Source: a bacterium
Lineage (GTDB): Bacteria > Myxococcota_A > Bradymonadia > UBA7976 > UBA1532
Direction of reading: 5' to 3'
DNA length: 64,000 nucleotides
Assembly: GCA_030427205.1 (NCBI GenBank)
Contig: JAUHXC010000005.1
Span: forward strand, 124,001 to 188,000
The notes beneath the pieces are model-generated. The model was given only the letters and a program-made list of their open reading frames with translations. It had not been told where the DNA came from and did not search any database. Below, piece after piece: positions 8,643 through 16,827 of the stretch (position 1 is its first letter; each line of letters opens with the position of its first letter). The position numbers were made by a program, and so were the translations under genes.

Positions 8643-10244
8643 TCATAGCCCCTCGAGTACGGTGTCGGTGCCGAACCGGGCGTCGCTGCGGTCGGGATGG
8701 TCGAGCGTGTAGTGCAGGCCGCGGCTCTCCTTGCGCAGGCACGCCGAGCGGATGATCAGCTCGGCGACCGTCGCGAGGTTGCGCAGCTCGAGCAGATCGG
8801 GGGTCACCCGATAGTCCCAGTAGTACTCGTGGATCTCGTCGCGCAGCAGCTCGATCCGCCGGCGGGCGCGGGCGAGTCGCCGATCGCTGCGCACGATGCC
8901 CACGTAGTTCCACATGAACCGTCGGATCTCCTTCCAGTTCTGGGTGATCACGACGACCTCGTCGGGCTCCCGGGCGTCGCCGGCGTCCCAGTGCGGCAGT
9001 TCGGGCGCTGCGGTCGCCTTCTCGGCGAGCAGCCCGGACAGCGTGCGGGCGGCCCGAGCGCCGAAGACGGCCCCTTCGAGCAGGCTGTTGCTCGCCAGTC
9101 GGTTGGCCCCGTGCAGCCCGGTGCAGGCCACTTCACCGATGGCCAGCAGGCCCTGGACCGACGTGCGCGCGTCCACGTCGGTCTGCACCCCGCCACACAT
9201 GTAGTGGGCCGCAGGCACGACCGGGATCGGATCGGTGCGCATGTCGATGCCCAGCTCGAGGCAGCGGGCGTGGATGTTGGGGAAGCGCTCGGCGAGGTAG
9301 TCCGCCTCGCGGGTGCTCATGTCGAGCAGGACGTAGGGCTCGCCCCGTCGCTTGAGCTCGTTGTCTATGGCCCGGGCGACCACGTCCCGGGGGGCCAGGC
9401 TGCCGAGGGTGTGATAGCGCTTCATGAACGGGCTGCCGTCCATCAAGCGCAGCACGCCGCCCTCGCCCCGCAGCGCCTCGCTGATGAGGAAGCTGTTGGC
9501 CTTGGGGTGGAAGAGGCACGTCGGGTGGAACTGGAAGAACTCGAGGTTGGCGACCCGCGCGCCGGCCCGATAGGCCATGGCGACCCCGTCTCCGGTCGCG
9601 ACGGGTGGGTTCGAGGTGTACTTGTAGACCTTGCCCGCGCCGCCGGTGGCCAGGATGGTGCAGCGCGCGCGCACCGTCAGGATGCGTCGTCCGCGCACAT
9701 CGAGCACGTAGGCGCCCAGGCACCGGTTGGGGCCGCCGGTGCGCAGGTGTTTGGCGGTGGTGATCAGATCGACGGCGTGGTGGTGTTCGAGGATCTCGAG
9801 ATCGGGGTGGGCCCGAGCGCCGGCGACCAGCGCGCGCTGAATGGCCGAGCCGGTGATGTCGCCGGCGTGCAGCACGCGGCGCTTGCTGTGGCCGCCCTCC
9901 CGGCCGAGGTCGAAGGCGCCGTCGTCGCCGCGGTCGAACTCGACGCCCAGGCGCACGAGCCGCTCGACGACCGCCGGCCCCTCCTCGACGCACAGCCGCA
10001 CCACCTCGGGTTTGCACAGCCCGGCGCCGGCCACCAGCGTATCCTGCACATGCTCGGCGAAGCTGTCGTCGGCCCCGAGCACGCTCGATACGCCGCCCTG
10101 GGCGTAGCGGGTATTGGCCTCGACGAGCTCGCGCTTGGTGACGACGAGCACCGACCCGTGGGCCGCCGCGTCGAGCGCACACGACAGCCCGGCGATGCCG
10201 CTGCCGAGGACCAGGACATCGACATCGAAGTCGGCTTGGCTCAA
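8643..10244 (-). CDS. nadB: L-aspartate oxidase (quinolinate synthase B)
   Basis: Converts L-aspartate to iminoaspartate, the first step of NAD synthesis, using FAD. The protein has 533 residues. The FAD Rossmann motif LVLGSGIAGLSCA is at the N-terminus, followed by RYAQGGVSS, HAGDITG, TGGAGKVYKYTSNP and FFQFHPT. Further on are HYMCGGVQTD and GEVACTGLHGANRLASNSLLE, all conserved in NadB. The C-terminal helical domain is complete. The start is a TTG that overlaps the pgsA stop (TTGA) with GAGAGGA upstream; the next in-frame starts would cut the FAD motif. nadA and nadC are not in the window. It is the last gene of a coupled transglycosylase-pgsA-nadB unit. Confidence 0.95.
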   Translation of the reverse strand: MSQADFDVDVLVLGSGIAGLSCALDAAAHGSVLVVTKRELVEANTRYAQGGVSSVLGADDSFAEHVQDTLVAGAGLCKPEVVRLCVEEGPAVVERLVRLGVEFDRGDDGAFDLGREGGHSKRRVLHAGDITGSAIQRALVAGARAHPDLEILEHHHAVDLITTAKHLRTGGPNRCLGAYVLDVRGRRILTVRARCTILATGGAGKVYKYTSNPPVATGDGVAMAYRAGARVANLEFFQFHPTCLFHPKANSFLISEALRGEGGVLRLMDGSPFMKRYHTLGSLAPRDVVARAIDNELKRRGEPYVLLDMSTREADYLAERFPNIHARCLELGIDMRTDPIPVVPAAHYMCGGVQTDVDARTSVQGLLAIGEVACTGLHGANRLASNSLLEGAVFGARAARTLSGLLAEKATAAPELPHWDAGDAREPDEVVVITQNWKEIRRFMWNYVGIVRSDRRLARARRRIELLRDEIHEYYWDYRVTPDLLELRNLATVAELIIRSACLRKESRGLHYTLDHPDRSDARFGTDTVLEGL

Positions 10245-10855
10245 CGGGCACCGTCCTCTCGGCGCTGCGCGTCGAGCGCCCGGAAGAAGTCGCGGAAGTA
10301 CAGCACCGCGCTGAGCACGCTGAAGACCACCGACAGGCCGAGCACCCACAGCCCGACGAGGTTGAAGTCGACCCGGTCTTCGTAGAGGCCGAAGAACCAC
10401 ACGGTGTACTCGTAGTGCACCAGCAGACACATGATCGCGATCATCTGCAGCGCGGTCTTGTACTTGCCGAACCAGCCGGCGGGGATCACCAGCCCCTCGC
10501 TCGAGGCGATGGCCCGCAGGCCGTTGATGGTCATCTCGCGGGCGAGGATGATGACGACCAGCCAGCCGGGCACCCGGTTGAGGGCCACCATCAAGACCAG
10601 CATGGCCATGACCATCAGCTTGTCGGCCAGCGGGTCGAGGAACTTGCCCAGGACCGTGACGAGGCCCATGCGCCGGGCCAGCCAGCCGTCGAAGAAGTCG
10701 GTGATCGTGGCGAACGAATAGACCCAGGCCGCCAGCACGCAGCTCTTGGGCTCGCCGCGCCAGATCAACACCATGACCAGTGGGATGGCCGCGATGCGGA
10801 TGTAGGTCAGGATGTTGGGCAGATTGACGAACTCGGCCCGGAGCGTTGCTTTCAT
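10241..10855 (-). CDS. pgsA: CDP-diacylglycerol-glycerol-3-phosphate 3-phosphatidyltransferase
   Basis: Integral membrane enzyme that makes phosphatidylglycerophosphate, the committed step to phosphatidylglycerol. The protein has 204 residues and about five or six membrane helices. The CDP-alcohol phosphatidyltransferase signature D-G-x2-A-R-x8-G-x3-D-x3-D is visible as DGWLARRMGLVTVLGKFLD followed by PLAD. The N-terminus MKATLRAEFVNLPNILTYIRI is typical (LPNxLTxxR). The ATG overlaps the stop of the upstream transglycosylase (ATGA), and its own stop overlaps the nadB start (TTGA). Confidence 0.93.
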   Translation of the reverse strand: MKATLRAEFVNLPNILTYIRIAAIPLVMVLIWRGEPKSCVLAAWVYSFATITDFFDGWLARRMGLVTVLGKFLDPLADKLMVMAMLVLMVALNRVPGWLVVIILAREMTINGLRAIASSEGLVIPAGWFGKYKTALQMIAIMCLLVHYEYTVWFFGLYEDRVDFNLVGLWVLGLSVVFSVLSAVLYFRDFFRALDAQRREDGAR

Positions 10856-11511
10856 CGCTGGGTCGGCAACCGTTTCTGGTAGGCGTAGTAGTTGTTGAGC
10901 ACCCGCCGCACGTACTCCGCCGTCTGGCTGTAGGGGATGCCGTCGACCCGGTTCACCGCGCCGCCGCCAGCGTGATAACCCGACAGCGTCTTGACCAGAT
11001 CGCCGTCGAAGCGGTTGGCGAGGATCCGCAGGTAACGAGCCCCGCCGAAGATGTTCTGCTCGGGGTCGAAGGGGTCGGTGACCCCCATGTCGCCGGCCGT
11101 GCCCGGCATGAGCTGCATCAGCCCCTGCGCGCCGCGGTGGCTGACGACGTGGGGCTTGAAGTGGCTCTCGGTGCGCATGACCGCCCAGATCAGGGCCTCG
11201 GGCAAGCCGTAGTGAGCGGCGGCGGCCTTGACGAAGGCAGTGTAGCGCCGCGCGCGGGCGGCGGCGTCGGCCGGCTCGTTGCGCGCTGCCCGTCGGCGGG
11301 GCTTGGCGGCGGGCTTGGCCGTGCCGCGGCGGGTCTCGCGATAGAGCACCCGCGCCCCCCGCCGGGAGCAGTCGCTGGTGACCGTCGTGCTGCCGTCGCG
11401 CTCCTTGACGACGCACATGTCGGCGGCGGCCGGCGTGGCGAGCAGCCCGACCGCGAGCGTCGCCGCGAGGGCGAGCGGGAGGGCGGCGGGTCGGGCGAGC
11501 GGGCGCTGCAT
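10852..11511 (-). CDS. Secreted lytic transglycosylase (SLT family)
   Basis: A protein of 219 residues with a signal peptide ending near AAAD (about residue 31). A short Cys-containing segment follows (CVVKERDGSTTVTSDCS), reminiscent of DUF4124-type N-termini of such enzymes. A basic linker leads to the SLT catalytic domain from about residue 90. The catalytic glutamate lies in MRTESHF. The AQGLMQLMPGTA and Y-x-x-R-[IV]-L motifs are conserved. Such enzymes cleave peptidoglycan with formation of 1,6-anhydromuramic acid in the periplasm. It is the first gene of the coupled unit with pgsA and nadB. Confidence 0.9.
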   Translation of the reverse strand: MQRPLARPAALPLALAATLAVGLLATPAAADMCVVKERDGSTTVTSDCSRRGARVLYRETRRGTAKPAAKPRRRAARNEPADAAARARRYTAFVKAAAAHYGLPEALIWAVMRTESHFKPHVVSHRGAQGLMQLMPGTAGDMGVTDPFDPEQNIFGGARYLRILANRFDGDLVKTLSGYHAGGGAVNRVDGIPYSQTAEYVRRVLNNYYAYQKRLPTQR

Positions 11512-11669
11512 CGATTCGTCTTACCAGAAACCGTGGCCGAGGGGGAATCTCGCGGCGTGCGCGCGGCGAGCCCTTCCCCGAGAACCGCGCGCGGGCGGAC
11601 GCTCTTCCGCAGGCCCGCAGGGGCGTCGATCCAGGCGACCGGATCCGTGTGCGCAGCGCCGCTGCGGCG
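11512..11669. other. Intergenic stretch without recognisable features
   Basis: Between the transglycosylase start and the repeats and tRNA to its right I see no convincing coding frame, RNA or strong promoter. The transglycosylase promoter presumably lies here. The whole gap to 11943 also holds the 8-bp repeat, a terminator and a tRNA, listed separately. Confidence 0.5.
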
Positions 11670-11699
11670 CAGAGCCGCAGAGCCGCAGAGCCGCAGAGC
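11670..11699. repeat. 8-bp tandem repeat
   Basis: The unit AGAGCCGC repeats about 3.5 times (11671, 11679, 11687, 11695), downstream of the terminator that serves the CAU tRNA on the minus strand. Confidence 0.8.
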
Positions 11700-11711
11700 G
11701 CGCCGTACGGT

Positions 11712-11750
11712 TCGAAAAGAAGAACCCCCGCGGGGCGACGCGGGGGTTCT
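11712..11750 (-). terminator. Rho-independent terminator of the CAU tRNA
   Basis: 12-bp inverted repeat (AGAACCCCCGCG, 11721-11732 and 11739-11750) with a 6-nt loop. On the minus strand it is followed by TTCTTTTCGA. It ends 5 nt from the tRNA 3' end. Confidence 0.88.
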
Positions 11751-11754
11751 CGGG

Positions 11755-11828
11755 TGGCTCAGCAGGGAATCGAACCCCGAACCTAGCGATTATGAGTCGC
11801 TCGCTCTAACCAATTGAGCTACTGAGCC
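11755..11828 (-). tRNA. tRNA with CAT (CAU) anticodon: elongator Met or Ile2
   Basis: A 74-nt cloverleaf on the minus strand. Acceptor arms GGCTCAG and CTGAGCC pair, the D arm is AGCTCAATTGGTTAGAGC, and the anticodon arm AGCGACTCATAATCGCT presents CAU. The T arm contains GGTTCGATTCC. CCA is not encoded. The CGACTCATAATCG arm is common in Ile2 tRNAs, whose C34 is modified to lysidine, but also occurs in elongator Met. The isotype is left open. The first base pair is G-C, so it is not an initiator. Confidence 0.9.
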
Positions 11829-11943
11829 GAGGGGGCGGAAACTAGCACCCGCATCAGGGGCAGGCAAGCCAAAAAACGGGCGTGCCTTCTCCGGGTGAGT
11901 TGATGTATTCAGAGGTAGGCCAGAACCGGCCGTTGGAGGACCC

Positions 11944-13158
11944 ATGGCCCCCCGATTCGTCCGACAGTCGCCGCCGGGCCGCTCCGCCGCGGGGCGCCGC
12001 CGAGCGATGTTCGCGCTCGCCGCCGTGCTCGTGGTGGCGACCGGCTGCAAGCTCTCGGGCCCGGCCGGCGCCTCGGAGAGCGCGACGCCCGCCGCATCCA
12101 CCGCGACCCTGGAAGCCGAGCTGTCCGACGCGCTGGGCGCGCGGCTGACGAAGACCCTCGAGGGCCCGGCGCTCGAAGCGCACTTCATGAACATCGGTCA
12201 GGGCGACGCCATCCTGCTGCGCAGCCCCGCCGGCAAGACGGTGCTGATCGATACCGGGCCGCCGGGCGCCGACGACGTGCTGCGCGGCTATCTCGACGGG
12301 CTGGGGGTCGACCGCATCGACCTGATGGTCAATACCCACCCCCACTCGGATCACATCGGCAATACCCGCGAGCTGTTGAGCTGGATGCCGGTCGGGCGGA
12401 TCTTCGACTCGGGCTTCGCCCACCCGACCGCGACCTACGAGAAGCTGCTGGAGGCCATCGAGGCCCGGCGCGTCCCGCTGCGCATCGTGCGCGGCGGGCA
12501 GGTCGTCAACCTGGACGAAGGGATCCGCCTCGAGGTGCTGGGCCCCGCCGATCCGCTGATCGACAAGTCGCGCTCGGACGCCAACGCCAACTCGGTGATC
12601 ATCCGTGTCGACTACGGCGAGGTGAGCTTCCTGCTGACCGGCGACGCCGAAGAGGAGACCGAGGACCGCCTGCTGGCGGGCGACCCGGCCAAGCTGCGCG
12701 CGACCGTGCTCAAGGTGGCCCACCACGGCAGCAAGCACGCGACCCATCAGCGCTTCCTCGACGCGGTCTCCCCTGCCCTCGCGGTCATCTCGTGCAGCGC
12801 CGACAATACCTATGGGCACCCGGCGCCCGAGACCATGCAGCGGCTGAAGAAGAAGGGCGTACCGGCCCTGGTGACGTCGAAGCTGGGCCATGTGATCGTG
12901 GCGACCGACGGGCGTCAGCTGACGGTGAATCACGATCATGCCCTGCCCCGCCGCACGGGGGACGCGCGCCTCGATCTCAACTCGGCGACGCGCAGCCACC
13001 TCGAAGCGCTGCCCGGGATCGGCGAGGCGCTCGCCGATCGGATCGTGCGCGATCGGGCGGCCAACGGCCCCTTCCGCACGGTCGACGCGCTGACCCGGGT
13101 CAACGGCATCGGCGAGGCGACGGTCGAGCAGATCCGGCCGATGGTGACGGTCAGATAG
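11944..13158 (+). CDS. Lipoprotein with ComEC-type metallo-beta-lactamase domain fused to ComEA-type HhH
   Basis: A protein of 404 residues; ATG with TTGGAGGA upstream. A long basic n-region is followed by a hydrophobic stretch and lipobox VVATGC (Cys about residue 36). Residues about 78-330 are a metallo-beta-lactamase domain of the ComEC/Rec2 C-terminal type. It has FMNIGQGDAILL, then THPHSDHIGN (the H-x-H-x-D-H metal site), LLTGD and VAHHGSK. Residues about 340-404 (LDLNSATRSHLEALPGIGEALADRIV...) are a ComEA-type double helix-hairpin-helix that binds DNA. ComEC homologues carry this hydrolase domain after membrane channel helices; here there is no channel. A surface or periplasmic DNA-binding nuclease is the likely role, for nutrient DNA or uptake. 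Substrate is inferred. Confidence 0.82.
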   Translation: MAPRFVRQSPPGRSAAGRRRAMFALAAVLVVATGCKLSGPAGASESATPAASTATLEAELSDALGARLTKTLEGPALEAHFMNIGQGDAILLRSPAGKTVLIDTGPPGADDVLRGYLDGLGVDRIDLMVNTHPHSDHIGNTRELLSWMPVGRIFDSGFAHPTATYEKLLEAIEARRVPLRIVRGGQVVNLDEGIRLEVLGPADPLIDKSRSDANANSVIIRVDYGEVSFLLTGDAEEETEDRLLAGDPAKLRATVLKVAHHGSKHATHQRFLDAVSPALAVISCSADNTYGHPAPETMQRLKKKGVPALVTSKLGHVIVATDGRQLTVNHDHALPRRTGDARLDLNSATRSHLEALPGIGEALADRIVRDRAANGPFRTVDALTRVNGIGEATVEQIRPMVTVR

Positions 13159-13179
13159 GGCGCGGCGAGCGGGCGGCTC

Positions 13180-13989
13180 TCAGCGGCCCATGGCCCGGGC
13201 GATCTCGGCCGCGAGCTGCGCGGCGAGGCGCGGATCGGCGTTGGGAATGCCCGCCAAGGCCCGCTGCGTGGCGCGGGCGGCCGGATCGTCGCCGACGGCT
13301 GGGGGGGTAGCCGCCGAGCGCCCCAGAGGCGCGAGACCCTCTTCGGGCGCCGCCAGACCGCCTTTGCGCCGCTTCGCGACCAGGGCGGCGACCATCTCGG
13401 CCGGCAGCGCAGCGGGGCCGCCGAGCGGCAGGGCCGCGTGGGCGATGCGGCAGATGTGCTCGACGAGCTCGAGCCGCAGCCAGGCGGTCTCCAGATCAGG
13501 GCCCCAGGCGAGCACGCCGTTGCCGGCGATCAAGACCGCGTCGCACCGCCGGATGAACGGACTCAGCGCCTCGACGGCGTCGGCCCCCGGCGCGGCGAGC
13601 GGCACGGTCGGGATCTCGGCCCCCAGCGAGACGACGGCCTCGGGCAGGAACGGGTGCGGCAGCGGCCGGCCGGCGACGCCGAACGCGGTCGCCAGCGGCG
13701 GATGGGCGTGCACCACCGCCCGCACCTCGCGGCGCTTGCGGTAGACGGCGCAATGCAACGACATCTCGCTGAACGGCCGATTGCGCCCGGCCACTTTGCG
13801 GCCGGTGGCGTCGGTGACGACCAGGGTGTCGCGCTCGACGTCGGCCTTGCTGAAGCTGGTCGGGGTGCAGACGATGCGGTCGTCGGCGATGCGCGCCGAC
13901 AGGTTGCCGTCGTGGTTGGCCACGAAGCCGGCGGCGTGCATCGCGTGGCTGTAGCGGACGAGGTCGCGGCGGACGGCGGCTTCGTTCAC
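13180..13989 (-). CDS. Class II aldolase/adducin-family sugar-phosphate aldolase
   Basis: A protein of 269 residues, GTG start overlapping the stop of the BMC-P gene upstream (GTGA). Features of the FucA/RhaD/AraD fold are NHDGNLSAR (substrate phosphate-binding G-N-x-S), TPTSFSKAD, the metal ligands HAHPP, and a late GNGVLAWGPDLETAW segment with LELVEHICRIA, as in class II aldolases. These zinc enzymes split fuculose-1-phosphate or rhamnulose-1-phosphate into lactaldehyde and DHAP. The C-terminal 60 residues are an Ala/Pro-rich extension ending in a predicted amphipathic helix (LAAQLAAEIARAM), which could be a microcompartment encapsulation peptide. Coupling with two BMC-P genes supports a microcompartment cargo role. 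Substrate unknown. Confidence 0.82.
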   Translation of the reverse strand: MNEAAVRRDLVRYSHAMHAAGFVANHDGNLSARIADDRIVCTPTSFSKADVERDTLVVTDATGRKVAGRNRPFSEMSLHCAVYRKRREVRAVVHAHPPLATAFGVAGRPLPHPFLPEAVVSLGAEIPTVPLAAPGADAVEALSPFIRRCDAVLIAGNGVLAWGPDLETAWLRLELVEHICRIAHAALPLGGPAALPAEMVAALVAKRRKGGLAAPEEGLAPLGRSAATPPAVGDDPAARATQRALAGIPNADPRLAAQLAAEIARAMGR

Positions 13990-14291
13990 CGGGCGGACTC
14001 GGCAGCGAGCGCCGGGTCGCCGCCGACGCTGGAGACGTGGTCGACGATGCCCACGATCGCGCTGCGGATCGGCAGCAACTTGGCCCCGAAGAGCTGGCGG
14101 ATGCCGGTGCCCTCGGTGAGGATCAACACCACGTCGCCCGGCCCGGCCTGGACCCGGTCGACGGCGATCATCTGCCGGCCCATGGGCTGCCCGTCGGGCG
14201 CGAGCGGCTGGCACAGCATGATCTTCTGGCCTTCGTAGGCCGGATGCTTGACCGTCGCGACGACGGTGCCCATCACCCGAGCGAGACGCAC
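13986..14291 (-). CDS. BMC-P microcompartment vertex protein (EutN/CcmL family), second copy
   Basis: A protein of 101 residues starting at GTG, chosen because the family begins M-x-L-[AG]-R-V-x-G-x-V-V-A-T; the in-frame ATG 6 codons later would remove the first beta strand. Other family features are HPAYEGQKIMLCQPL, DRVQAGPGDVVLI and AAIVGIVD-like (SAIVGIVDHV). Pentamers of this fold cap the 12 corners of bacterial microcompartment shells. The gene overlaps the preceding BMC-P by 19 nt and the aldolase by 4 nt. Confidence 0.92.
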   Translation of the reverse strand: MRLARVMGTVVATVKHPAYEGQKIMLCQPLAPDGQPMGRQMIAVDRVQAGPGDVVLILTEGTGIRQLFGAKLLPIRSAIVGIVDHVSSVGGDPALAAESAR

Positions 14292-14566
14292 GACTTCTCC
14301 ACCTGCACGTCCACCTGATCGACGATGCCCACGATGGCGGCGTCGACCGGTACGAAGGTCGGTTCGAGGGCCAACGCGGCTTCCCGGCTGCCGACGAGGA
14401 AGACGGTCTCCCCCGGGCCGGCCTGGGTGGCGTCGATGGCGGCGTGGGCGTCACCGTTGGGGGTGCCGTCGTCGTCGATGGGCTGCACGATGAGGATGCG
14501 ATAGCCCTCGAGCCCCTCGTACTTGATGGTGGCGACGACCGTGCCGATGACGCGTCCGAGATACAT
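14273..14566 (-). CDS. BMC-P microcompartment vertex protein (EutN/CcmL family), first copy
   Basis: A protein of 97 residues, ATG start (MYLGRVIGTVVATIK). It has the full family pattern: LEGYRILIVQPID, a D-x-x-Q-A-G-P-G-E-T-V-[FY] loop and AAIVGIVDQVDV. It is about 45 percent similar by eye to the adjacent copy, so the pair probably arose by duplication. The C-terminal residues overlap the start of the second copy by 19 nt. No BMC-H or BMC-T shell gene is present in the window, so the facets must be encoded elsewhere or the proteins serve another role. Confidence 0.92.
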   Translation of the reverse strand: MYLGRVIGTVVATIKYEGLEGYRILIVQPIDDDGTPNGDAHAAIDATQAGPGETVFLVGSREAALALEPTFVPVDAAIVGIVDQVDVQVEKSCVSLG

Positions 14567-14670
14567 GGCGGGCACTGTAGCCGCCCGGGCGCCCGACGGC
14601 AACGGGCGGTTCACCTCGTGCTATCGTGCGCCGCCGGGGCGCCGGCCCGGATGGTCTACGCGGTGAACGG

Positions 14671-16770
14671 ATGAACGAGACAGGCAGCGAGCGGGGCGCG
14701 GGTTCGACGACCACCGGCGAGGGCCCGGCCGATCTGCGCAGCGCGCTGCGCGCCCGCTGCCGGCTCATGCTGCAACGACACCTGCGGCGGCATTGGTTCC
14801 GCGCGGTCGATCCGGGACACATCGGCGAGCGCTTCGCCCTGCTCGACGAGGCCCGGGTGACGCTGCTCGGGGCCCGCCTCGATCCACCGCTGCCGCTGCC
14901 CGATGACGGGGCGTTGACCGCGGCCATCGCCGACAACCGCGCCGCTACCCGAGCCCTCGAGCAGGCCCTGGAGCCCGCCCGCCTGGGGCTCGACCGCGAG
15001 GCCGCCGAGCTCTTGTGGGTGACCGCGACGCTGCAGAGCACCCCGTCGTTGATGCGGCTGGTCGGCCCGGCGCTCGGTCGCCGCGCCGTCGAGCGGGCCA
15101 CGGCCGGGTTCCTCGTCGAGCTGTGCGCCGACGACGCGGCCCATCGCGACCGCCTCGAGCAGGCCCTGGGGCCGGACTGGCCGCTGCGCCGTCTGCGGCT
15201 GCTGGTCTTGGACGATGCCCGACGCCCACCGCTGATGCGACCGGCCCTGGCCGCGGCGTCCGTCGAGCGATTGCTGGCCGGCCGCCCGCCCTTCGGAGAC
15301 GATTGGCCGCAGGGCGCGCTGGCCGTCGAGACCGAGGGGGCTGCCCCCGAGTCGGTCATCGCGCCGGACCGGGAGCGCCTGGAGCGGCTGCTGGAGGACG
15401 TGGCGCGCCGCGGTCGCCGCGCCATCCTGATCGGGCGCCGGGGCAGCGGCCGACGCACCGCCGCGCGGGCCTATGCGCTGGCGGCGGGCCGGGTCCTGCT
15501 GCGGGTCGATGCCGAGGCGCTGCCCGCCGACGCCGCCGGTTTCGAGTCGGCGCTGGGCGCGCTGCTGCGGGACGCCCTGCTGGCCGATGGCGTCGTCTTC
15601 TGCCGCTTGGACGGCATCGCCCGCGGCGATCGCCGGCTGCCGGTGATCGTGCGGCTGCTGCGCACGGCGGATCCACCGCTGGTGCTGGCGACCGACAGCG
15701 AGGGCGCGCCGGCGCTGCTCGACGCGCTGCCCGACGTGCCGACGGCGCGGCTGGACGCCGACGATACCGAGACCCGCCGGGCGCTCTACGCCCGACTGCT
15801 GGTGCACAACGCCTTCGCGCTGTCGAGTCGGCAGCTGACCCGGCTCGTGGATACCTACCACCTCAGCCCGGGCGACCTGAACCGCGCCCTGCGGGAGGTG
15901 CGCACGGGCCACGAAGGCCCCGAGCTGCGCCCGGCGACCTTCGATCGGGCGGTGCGGACGCGGCTGCGCGGGCGGTTGTCGGATCTGGCGACGGCCATCA
16001 CCACCGGCCAGAGCTGGGACGATCTGGTGGTCGCCGACGACCTGCGCGGTCGCATCGAAGAGGTGGTCGCCCACGCCCGCCACCGGACCGAGGTCTTCGA
16101 GGAGTGGGGCTTCGCCCGCAAGGTCGGCGGGCGCGGCCGCGGGCTGTCGTGTCTCTTCAGCGGGCCGCCGGGCACCGGCAAGACCATGACCGCGACCCTC
16201 ATCGGGCAGGCGCTGGGGCTCGAGGTCTTCCTCGTCGACCTGTCGCGCATCGTCGACAAGTACGTCGGCGAGACGGAGAAGAACCTGGCCCGGCTGTTCG
16301 ACGAGGCGAGCCGGGCGCCGGTCGTCTTGTTGTTCGACGAGGCCGACAGCCTGTTCGCGGCGCGCACCGAGGTGCAGAGCAGCAACGACCGCTACGCCAA
16401 CCTCGAGGTGAACTTCCTGCTGCAGCGCATGGAGCGCTTCGAGGGGGTCTCCATCCTGACGACGAACCGCGAGACGGCGATCGACCCGGCCTTCAAGCGG
16501 CGGCTGCGGTTCCGGCTGCACTTCGATCCGCCCGACGTGCAGCAGCGCGCCCGGCTGTGGCGCAGCATGGCCCCGACGGGCATGCCGTTGGCCGCCGACA
16601 TCGACTGGGCCGGGCTGGCCGAGCGGTGGGAGATGACCGGCGCGCTCATCCGCAACGCGATGCTGCGGGCGGCGTTCCTGGCGGCGGCCCGGCAGTCGGT
16701 GCTCACCGAGGCGTTGATTCGGGAGGCGGCGCGCACGGAGCTGATGGAGATGGGGCGCCTGGGCAACTGA
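14671..16770 (+). CDS. Two-module AAA ATPase with degenerate first module
   Basis: A protein of 699 residues from ATG 14671. The N-terminal 230 residues are helical and Arg/Leu-rich. A first ATPase-like module (about 245-400) has a P-loop-like [14 protein letters not shown] in which the lysine is arginine. The second module (about 450-690) is a complete AAA domain of the CDC48/FtsH class, with GPPGTGKT, the pore-loop region [11 protein letters not shown], Walker [21 protein letters not shown], sensor ILTTNRE, and arginine fingers in FKRRLRFRL. Such ATPases remodel protein complexes, and close relatives accompany contractile injection systems, but no such genes are here. It diverges from the BMC-P/aldolase genes across 104 nt. 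Confidence 0.8.
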   Translation: MNETGSERGAGSTTTGEGPADLRSALRARCRLMLQRHLRRHWFRAVDPGHIGERFALLDEARVTLLGARLDPPLPLPDDGALTAAIADNRAATRALEQALEPARLGLDREAAELLWVTATLQSTPSLMRLVGPALGRRAVERATAGFLVELCADDAAHRDRLEQALGPDWPLRRLRLLVLDDARRPPLMRPALAAASVERLLAGRPPFGDDWPQGALAVETEGAAPESVIAPDRERLERLLEDVARRGRRAILIGRRGSGRRTAARAYALAAGRVLLRVDAEALPADAAGFESALGALLRDALLADGVVFCRLDGIARGDRRLPVIVRLLRTADPPLVLATDSEGAPALLDALPDVPTARLDADDTETRRALYARLLVHNAFALSSRQLTRLVDTYHLSPGDLNRALREVRTGHEGPELRPATFDRAVRTRLRGRLSDLATAITTGQSWDDLVVADDLRGRIEEVVAHARHRTEVFEEWGFARKVGGRGRGLSCLFSGPPGTGKTMTATLIGQALGLEVFLVDLSRIVDKYVGETEKNLARLFDEASRAPVVLLFDEADSLFAARTEVQSSNDRYANLEVNFLLQRMERFEGVSILTTNRETAIDPAFKRRLRFRLHFDPPDVQQRARLWRSMAPTGMPLAADIDWAGLAERWEMTGALIRNAMLRAAFLAAARQSVLTEALIREAARTELMEMGRLGN

Positions 16771-16827
16771 GCACGGTGGCGCGCGGCGGCGCCCGATCGG
16801 CCCGGCTGCGCATCGGCTCCGTCCGAA

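Noticed and set aside
14656..16521. A 621-codon minus-strand open frame opposite the AAA gene
   Set aside because: Antisense image; the AAA motifs are on the plus strand.
14671..16770. AAA gene as part of a contractile injection system
   Set aside because: No sheath, tube, baseplate or spike genes are present on either side.
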